From NCBI RefSeq assembly GCF_040066175.1, contig NZ_JBEAAM010000007.1:62001-126000 (forward strand): a stretch of DNA of 64,000 nucleotides, written 5' to 3'. The notes beneath the pieces were generated by a model, which saw nothing but the letters and a program-made list of their open reading frames with translations, searched no databases and was not told the DNA's origin. Positions within the stretch are counted from its first letter, which is position 1. Every line of letters starts with the position of its first letter. This document shows, piece by piece, positions 59,487 to 64,000 of the stretch. The DNA is from Solimonas sp040066175 (GTDB lineage: Bacteria > Pseudomonadota > Gammaproteobacteria > Nevskiales > Nevskiaceae). Both the position numbers and the translations under genes were made by a program.

Positions 59487-60809
59487 ATGCTGATCACCAA
59501 TGCCCACATCATCAACGAGGAGCACGAGATCGCGGCCGACGTGCTGATCAGGAACGGACGCATCGAGAAGATCGCCAGGCAGATCACCGCGCCGGCCGGC
59601 ACCGTGATCTATGACGCGAAGGGTCAGTGGCTGCTGCCCGGGCTGATCGACGACCAGGTGCACTTCCGCGAGCCGGGCCTGACGCACAAGGGTGATCTCC
59701 ATTCGGAATCGCGTGCGGCGGTCGCCGGCGGCGTGACGACCTACTTCGACATGCCCAACAACAAGCCGACGATCTCCACGCGGGCGCTGCTCGCCGAGAA
59801 ATATGCCGCTGCGCAGGGGCGCAGCTTCGCCAACTACGCGTTCTACTTCGGCGCCGCCAACGACAACCTGGCCGAGATCGAGGCCCTGCAACGGGATGAG
59901 GCCTGCGCGCTCAAGGTGTTCATGGGCGCCTCGACCGGCAACATGCTGGTCGATGATCCCAAGGTGCTGGAGGGCATCTTCGCGCGCTGCCCGCTGATCG
60001 TGGTCACGCACTGCGAGGACACGCCGACGATCAAGCTCAACGAGGACGCCGCGCGCGCGAAGTACGGCGAGGACGTCCCGGCCTGGGAGCATCCGAACAT
60101 CCGCTCGGTCGAGGCCTGCTACAAGTCCACCGAGCTGGCGGTGGGGCTGGCGAAGAAGCACGGCACGCAGCTGCACGTGCTACACCTGACCACCGCGCGC
60201 GAACTGGAGTTCTTCACTGCCGGGCCGATGGCGAACAAGCAGATCACCGTCGAAGCCTGCGTGCATCACTTGGCGATGGACGCACGTGACTACGCCGCGC
60301 TCGGCAATCTGATCAAGTGCAACCCGGCGATCAAGACGCCGGAGGACCGCAAGGCCCTGGTGCAGGCGGTGATGCAGGACCGCATCGACATCATCGCCAC
60401 CGACCACGCGCCGCACACCGCCGAGGAAAAGGCGCAGAGCTACTTCAAGGCACCATCCGGCCTGCCGCTGGTGCAGCACTCGCTGCTGATGCTGATCGAC
60501 CTGGTCAAGAAGGGCGAGATGAACATGCGCACCGTCGTCCACAAGGCCTGCCATGCGACGGCCGAGCGTTTCGGCATCCGCGACCGCGGCTACGTGCGCG
60601 AGGGCTACTGGGCCGATCTGGTGCTCGTGGACCCGCACGGCGAGACCCGCGTGCACAAGTCCAACGTGCTGTACAAGTGCGGCTGGTCGCCGCTGGAGGG
60701 CCGCACGCTGCCCGCCCGCGTCGTCGCCACCTGGGTCAACGGCGAGATCGTTTACGAGAACGGTGCGGTGAATCCGCAGCCGCGCGGACAGCGGGTGCGC
60801 TTTGCCTGA
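59487..60809 (+). CDS. pyrC: dihydroorotase with a QxH metal motif
   Basis: This 440-residue amidohydrolase cyclises carbamoyl-aspartate in pyrimidine synthesis. Metal and catalytic residues: D55-D56-Q57-V58-H59 (canonical DxHxH, here with Gln for the first His), K143 (KVFMG, carbamylated), H175 (VTHCED), H233 (VLHLTT) and D306 (ATDHAPH). The DDQVHFREPGLTHK variant is known in other dihydroorotases, for example from Bacteroidetes. GAAGGAG precedes ATG 59487. It is probably the active partner of the dead PyrC' at 22293. The tag gene follows after one base. Confidence 0.9.
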   Translation: MLITNAHIINEEHEIAADVLIRNGRIEKIARQITAPAGTVIYDAKGQWLLPGLIDDQVHFREPGLTHKGDLHSESRAAVAGGVTTYFDMPNNKPTISTRALLAEKYAAAQGRSFANYAFYFGAANDNLAEIEALQRDEACALKVFMGASTGNMLVDDPKVLEGIFARCPLIVVTHCEDTPTIKLNEDAARAKYGEDVPAWEHPNIRSVEACYKSTELAVGLAKKHGTQLHVLHLTTARELEFFTAGPMANKQITVEACVHHLAMDARDYAALGNLIKCNPAIKTPEDRKALVQAVMQDRIDIIATDHAPHTAEEKAQSYFKAPSGLPLVQHSLLMLIDLVKKGEMNMRTVVHKACHATAERFGIRDRGYVREGYWADLVLVDPHGETRVHKSNVLYKCGWSPLEGRTLPARVVATWVNGEIVYENGAVNPQPRGQRVRFA

Positions 60810-60810
60810 C

Positions 60811-61374
60811 ATGGAGCGCTGCCCCTGGTCCACCGCCACGCCCGAATACCGCGCCTACCACGATTACGAATGGGGCGTACCGCAACGCGACGACCGCGTG
60901 CTGTTCGAGTTCCTGGTGCTGGAAGGGGCGCAGGCGGGGCTGTCCTGGCGCACGATCCTGGAGAAGCGTGACGGCTACCGGCGCGCGTTCGCGGACTTCG
61001 ATCCGGCCAGCGTCGCGCGTTACTCCGACGCGAAGCTGGAGAAGCTGATGCTCGACCCGGGCATCGTCCGCAACCGGCTGAAGGTCTGGTCGGCGCGGAC
61101 CAATGCGCGCGCATTCCTGCAGGTGCAGGCGGAGTTCGGCAGTTTTGCGGACTACCTGTGGGGCTTCGTCGATGGCGAACCGGTCGTCAACCGCTTCCGC
61201 TCGATGAAGGACGTGCCGGCGAAGACCGAGCTGTCGGACCGGATCAGCAAGGACCTGCTCCGGCGCGGCTTCAAGTTCGTCGGCTCGACGATCGTCTACT
61301 CGTACCTGCAGGCGATGGGCGTGGTCAACGACCACCTCGTGAGCTGTCCGCGGCACCGCGAACTCGCCGGCTGA
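60811..61374 (+). CDS. tag: DNA-3-methyladenine glycosylase I
   Basis: A 187-residue base-excision enzyme that removes 3-methyladenine. The zinc-snap residues are C4 and H17 (MERCPWSTATPEYRAYHDYEWG) and the C-terminal HLVSC pair, matching E. coli Tag numbering at the N-terminus, which fixes the ATG at 60811. EGAQAGLSWRTILEKR is the active-site region. It follows pyrC by one base and is probably co-transcribed. Confidence 0.95.
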   Translation: MERCPWSTATPEYRAYHDYEWGVPQRDDRVLFEFLVLEGAQAGLSWRTILEKRDGYRRAFADFDPASVARYSDAKLEKLMLDPGIVRNRLKVWSARTNARAFLQVQAEFGSFADYLWGFVDGEPVVNRFRSMKDVPAKTELSDRISKDLLRRGFKFVGSTIVYSYLQAMGVVNDHLVSCPRHRELAG

Positions 61375-61444
61375 CACCGTCGGTCCGCGCGGCGCTGCCG
61401 CTGGGCGCGCGCCCCCTGTGTAAAGGTCGGCGGCGTCCGATCTT

Positions 61445-61458
61445 CTGACGCAGATCAA
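61445..61458. promoter_or_regulatory. candidate FNR/Anr box upstream of a 74-residue gene
   Basis: CTGACGCAGATCAA differs from TTGAY-N4-RTCAA only at the first base. It is centred 86 bases upstream of the ATG at 61538. I see no good -10 at the matching distance, so the evidence is moderate. Confidence 0.45.
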
Positions 61459-61537
61459 TGTCGGCCCGCGGCCCGGTGGGCACGCTGGCACGCATCGGAA
61501 CTGGATACGCCACCGCATCGCTCAGCAGAGTCAGGTC

Positions 61538-61762
61538 ATGGACATCGACGTCATCACGACTGCGCCGGAACACCACTCGCCCGCCGACGAGCTGACGCTG
61601 GTCGATGTCGATCAGCGCGGCGTCTGGCTGTTCGCGCCGGATGGCGGATCCGTCGGCCTGAGCTGGGACGAACTGCGCGCCGAGGCCGAATCGCGCGAAC
61701 CTTCGGCGCTGTTCTTCCGCGATCTGCTGGCCCGCGCCGAATCCTGGCGCAAAGCCGCCTGA
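61538..61762 (+). CDS. hypothetical 74-residue protein
   Basis: A small acidic protein (MDIDVITTAPEHHSPADELTL) whose middle (VDVDQRGVWLFAPDGGSVGLSWDELRAEAE) suggests a compact beta-rich fold with a C-terminal helix. No family recognised. The codon use is the same as in neighbours, and AGTCAGG lies just upstream. An FNR-like box at 61445-61458 precedes it. It may belong to the same low-oxygen regulon as the genes near 7-19 kb; this is inference. Confidence 0.55.
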   Translation: MDIDVITTAPEHHSPADELTLVDVDQRGVWLFAPDGGSVGLSWDELRAEAESREPSALFFRDLLARAESWRKAA

Positions 61763-61782
61763 ATCCGCTTTGTTGCCGACGC

Positions 61783-61814
61783 TTGACTCTGGACCTTGGT
61801 CCAGGGTTTAGCAT
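61783..61814 (+). promoter_or_regulatory. MerR-type promoter and operator of the metal regulator/P-ATPase operon
   Basis: TTGACT (61783-61788) and TAGCAT (61809-61814) are separated by 20 bases, and the spacer contains the perfect dyad CTGGACC-TT-GGTCCAG (61789-61804). The long spacer with a central dyad is the hallmark of MerR-family control, in which the regulator twists DNA to align the two hexamers. Confidence 0.88.
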
Positions 61815-61844
61815 GCTTCGCAAGCCCGATTGCGGAGCATGTGT

Positions 61845-62252
61845 ATGCCCAGTCTCAAAGTCAGCCAGCTCGCCGAACACGCCGGCGTCGGCATCGATAC
61901 GGTGCGCTACTACGAACGCGCCGGCCTGTTGCCGGAACCGCCGCGGCGGCCGTCCGGCTACCGCGAATATCCGCTCCAGGCGGTCCAGCGCCTGCGCTTC
62001 ATCCGCCGCGCCAAGGCGCTCGGCTTCACGCTCGACGAGATCGCCGGCCTGCTCGAACTCTCCGACCGCCGCAATGACGTCAAGGCGGTGAAGCGCCTCG
62101 CGCAGCGCCGGCTCGCCGAAATCGAAAACAAGCTCCGCGAATTGGAGCGCGTGCGCGACGGCCTGCGCCAGCTCACCGACGCCTGTCCCGGCCATGGCGA
62201 TGCCGGCGTCTGCCCGATCCTGTCGGCGCTCAACGGGGAGGATCGGTCATGA
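61845..62252 (+). CDS. MerR-family metal-responsive regulator
   Basis: The 135-residue protein has an N-terminal winged HTH (LKVSQLAEHAGVGIDTVRYYERAGLLPEP), a dimerisation helix, and a C-terminal metal loop C114-PGHGDAGV-C123. The spacing of eight residues between the cysteines is as in MerR and one longer than in E. coli CueR. At the position of CueR S77 / ZntR C79 my alignment gives V79. ATG 61845 follows GGAG at seven bases. It is coupled by ATGA to the P-type ATPase gene, so the likely inducer is copper, silver or a related ion; the exact metal is uncertain. Confidence 0.85.
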   Translation: MPSLKVSQLAEHAGVGIDTVRYYERAGLLPEPPRRPSGYREYPLQAVQRLRFIRRAKALGFTLDEIAGLLELSDRRNDVKAVKRLAQRRLAEIENKLRELERVRDGLRQLTDACPGHGDAGVCPILSALNGEDRS

Positions 62253-64000
62253 CAGGGCACAGCGAACACCAGTGCGGCGCGCATCACGGCACGCACGGCG
62301 GGAAATCCCCGGCCGAACACGCCTGCGGAACCCATCCTCAAAAGCAGCCGGAGGTGCACGCACCCGCGCCATCCTGCTGCGGCCATGCGGCGACGTCACC
62401 GTCGGCCGCGGCCAAACCCGTCGCACCATCGGCAGCCGGCACGATCTGGACCTGTCCGATGCACCCGGAAGTGCGCCAGGATCATCCCGGCACCTGCCCG
62501 ATCTGCGGCATGGCACTGGAACCCTGGAATCCCACTGCCGAGACCGATGACTCCGAGCTGCGCGACATGACGCGCCGCTTCTGGATCAGCGTACCGCTGT
62601 CGGCGCTGACACTGCTGCTGGCGATGGGGCCGATGATCGGCCTCCTGCCCGCACACGCCGGCTGGAACGGCTGGCTGCAGGGACTGCTGGCGACACCGGT
62701 CGTGCTCTGGGCCGGCTGGCCATTCTTCGAGCGCGGCTGGCAGTCGATCGTCACGCGCCATCTCAACATGTTCACGCTGATCGCGATCGGCACCGGCGCG
62801 GCCTGGCTGTTCAGCGCCGCCGGCCTGCTGCTGCCGCAGTGGCTGCCGCCGGCCTTCCTGGAGCATGGCCGCGCGCCGCTGTACTTTGAAGCCGCGGCGG
62901 TGATCATCACGCTGGTGCTGCTCGGTCAGGTGCTGGAACTGCGTGCACGTTCGCAGACCTCGAGCGCGATCAAGGCGCTGCTCCAGCTCACACCGCGCGT
63001 CGCCCATCGTATCGACGATCATGGCCACGAATCCGATATCGACATCGACCGGGTGCAGGCCGGCGATCGTTTGCGCGTGCGCCCCGGCGAGAAGATTCCG
63101 GTGGACGGCCGGGTCATCGAGGGCAACAGCCACGTGGACGAGTCGATGCTGACCGGCGAGCCCGATCCGGTGCGCAAGCAGGCCGATGCGCCCCTCAGCG
63201 CCGGCACCGTCAACGGTACCGGAAGCCTCGTGATGGTCGCCGAGCGCGTCGGCGCCGAGACGCTGCTGTCGCAGATCGTGCACATGGTCGCCGAGGCGCA
63301 GCGCTCGCGTGCACCGATCCAGCGCCTCGCCGACGTCGTCTCCGCGTGGTTCGTGCCAGCCGTGGTCGCGACCGCCGCGATCGCCGCGCTGGTCTGGGCC
63401 ATGTTCGGCCCACAACCTGCACTGGCGCACGCGCTGGTCGTCGCCGTGTCGGTGCTGATCATCGCCTGCCCCTGCGCACTGGGCCTGGCGACGCCGATGT
63501 CGATCATGGTCGGTGTCGGCCGCGGCGCGCAGGAAGGCGTGCTGATCCGCGACGCCGCCGCTCTGGAAACGCTGGAAAAGGTCGATACGATCGTCGTCGA
63601 CAAGACCGGCACGTTGACCGACGGCAGGCCATCGCTGCAGCGCGTCGTCGCTGCCGGCGGTTTCGACGAGACAACTGTGCTGCGGCTGGTCGCAGCGGTC
63701 GAGGCCAGCAGTGAGCATCCGCTCGCGCGCGCCATCGTCGAGGGCGCACGGGCGCGCGGCGTGGTTCCGGCCGCAGTGACCGACTTCGGCTCCGATCCGG
63801 GCCGCGGCGTCTGGGGCTCGGTCGATGGCCGGCGCGTGATGGTCGGCAATCTGCGCCTGCTCGAAGAACAGAAGCTGGATGGCGGCGCGCTCGCCGTGCG
63901 CGCGGACGAGGCGCGCGCAGGCGGCGCGACGGCGGTCTACGCGATCATCGACGGCCGGCTCGCCGGACTGCTGGTGATCGCCGATGCGATCAAAAAGACC
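62249..64000 (+). CDS. copper-type P1B ATPase (3' end beyond window)
   Basis: The frame is open to the window end; 584 residues are visible. The first 60 residues are His/Cys-rich (HSEHQCGAHHGTHGG; SCCGH), followed by a heavy-metal-binding motif of the type WTCPMHPEV...GTCPICGMALEP (67-92); no classical HMA (GMxCxxC) domain is present. TM helices start at about 112. TGEP, CPC (C407-P-C409) and DKTGT (D451) are visible, which defines a P1B-type Cu+/Ag+ exporter. The gene starts inside the MerR stop. The nucleotide-binding part is cut. Confidence 0.9.
   Translation, partial: MTGHSEHQCGAHHGTHGGKSPAEHACGTHPQKQPEVHAPAPSCCGHAATSPSAAAKPVAPSAAGTIWTCPMHPEVRQDHPGTCPICGMALEPWNPTAETDDSELRDMTRRFWISVPLSALTLLLAMGPMIGLLPAHAGWNGWLQGLLATPVVLWAGWPFFERGWQSIVTRHLNMFTLIAIGTGAAWLFSAAGLLLPQWLPPAFLEHGRAPLYFEAAAVIITLVLLGQVLELRARSQTSSAIKALLQLTPRVAHRIDDHGHESDIDIDRVQAGDRLRVRPGEKIPVDGRVIEGNSHVDESMLTGEPDPVRKQADAPLSAGTVNGTGSLVMVAERVGAETLLSQIVHMVAEAQRSRAPIQRLADVVSAWFVPAVVATAAIAALVWAMFGPQPALAHALVVAVSVLIIACPCALGLATPMSIMVGVGRGAQEGVLIRDAAALETLEKVDTIVVDKTGTLTDGRPSLQRVVAAGGFDETTVLRLVAAVEASSEHPLARAIVEGARARGVVPAAVTDFGSDPGRGVWGSVDGRRVMVGNLRLLEEQKLDGGALAVRADEARAGGATAVYAIIDGRLAGLLVIADAIKKT

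Noticed and set aside
1..64000. Prophage, insertion sequence, CRISPR array or tRNA/rRNA genes
   Set aside because: No transposase, integrase, phage structural gene, regularly spaced repeat or RNA-gene signature was seen; composition is uniform.

Overview
The window is 64 kb of GC-rich, densely packed DNA. It holds about 56 protein genes, no rRNA or tRNA gene that I can see, no CRISPR array, no phage and no insertion sequence. The gene set is that of a proteobacterial chromosome, most likely gammaproteobacterial: the run ndk-rlmN-pilW-rodZ-ispG-hisS-yfgM-bamB-der, a DesT/DesC/DesB fatty-acid desaturase locus, PilH/PilJ and dTDP-rhamnose genes. Short GGGAATCGGG-type palindromic repeats between genes and the overall make-up suggest a Xanthomonadales/Nevskiales-like bacterium; that placement is an inference. 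No gap between genes exceeds 300 bases.

Layout: 1-3.3 kb, heme utilisation (HmuY end, HugZ-like), ferredoxin-NADP reductase and a rhomboid protease. 3.3-7.1 kb, a glycosyltransferase-like protein and the desCB operon divergent from desT, with 18-bp and related operators between them. 7.1-19.8 kb, an oxygen-limitation and stress island: a PAS protein with a dead GGDEF domain, a tandem UspA protein, a metallo-beta-lactamase RNase, FNR with a co-transcribed membrane protein, a FixL/FixJ-like pair, Hsp20, a histone-deacetylase-family protein, a Pat-like lysine acetyltransferase and an MgtC/SapB-family membrane protein. FNR boxes lie at 7062 and 15088, and more occur at 50564 and 61445. 19.8-23.7 kb, PmbA/TldE, pyrB and an inactive dihydroorotase homologue. 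23.7-31.8 kb, pilH-pilJ, pckA, an FAH-family hydrolase, an MFS permease and an SLC13-type permease. 31.8-45.4 kb, a long minus-strand housekeeping block running from trmJ and cysE through a reduced Fe-S assembly locus (a NifS-like desulfurase, an IscS-IscU fusion, IscA) to der. 45.5-49.7 kb, suhB and rfbBACD. 49.7-57.2 kb, a class II amidotransferase, a second desaturase under an FNR box, an HD-GYP protein and an unusual class A penicillin-binding protein. 57.2-64 kb, a molybdopterin oxidoreductase, dihydroorotase, Tag glycosylase, a small protein, and a MerR regulator leading a copper-type P-ATPase cut by the window end.

The most interesting themes are: (1) a candidate hypoxia-survival regulon joining FNR, a FixLJ-like pair that lacks the heme histidine, Usp, Hsp20 and a lysine acetylase/deacetylase pair, with FNR boxes also reaching a desaturase 35 kb away; (2) the IscS-IscU fusion, whose scaffold domain has lost one cluster ligand, in a locus without iscR, separate iscU, hscBA or fdx; (3) a class A PBP with a damaged glycosyltransferase site; and (4) two dihydroorotase homologues, neither with the canonical HxH.
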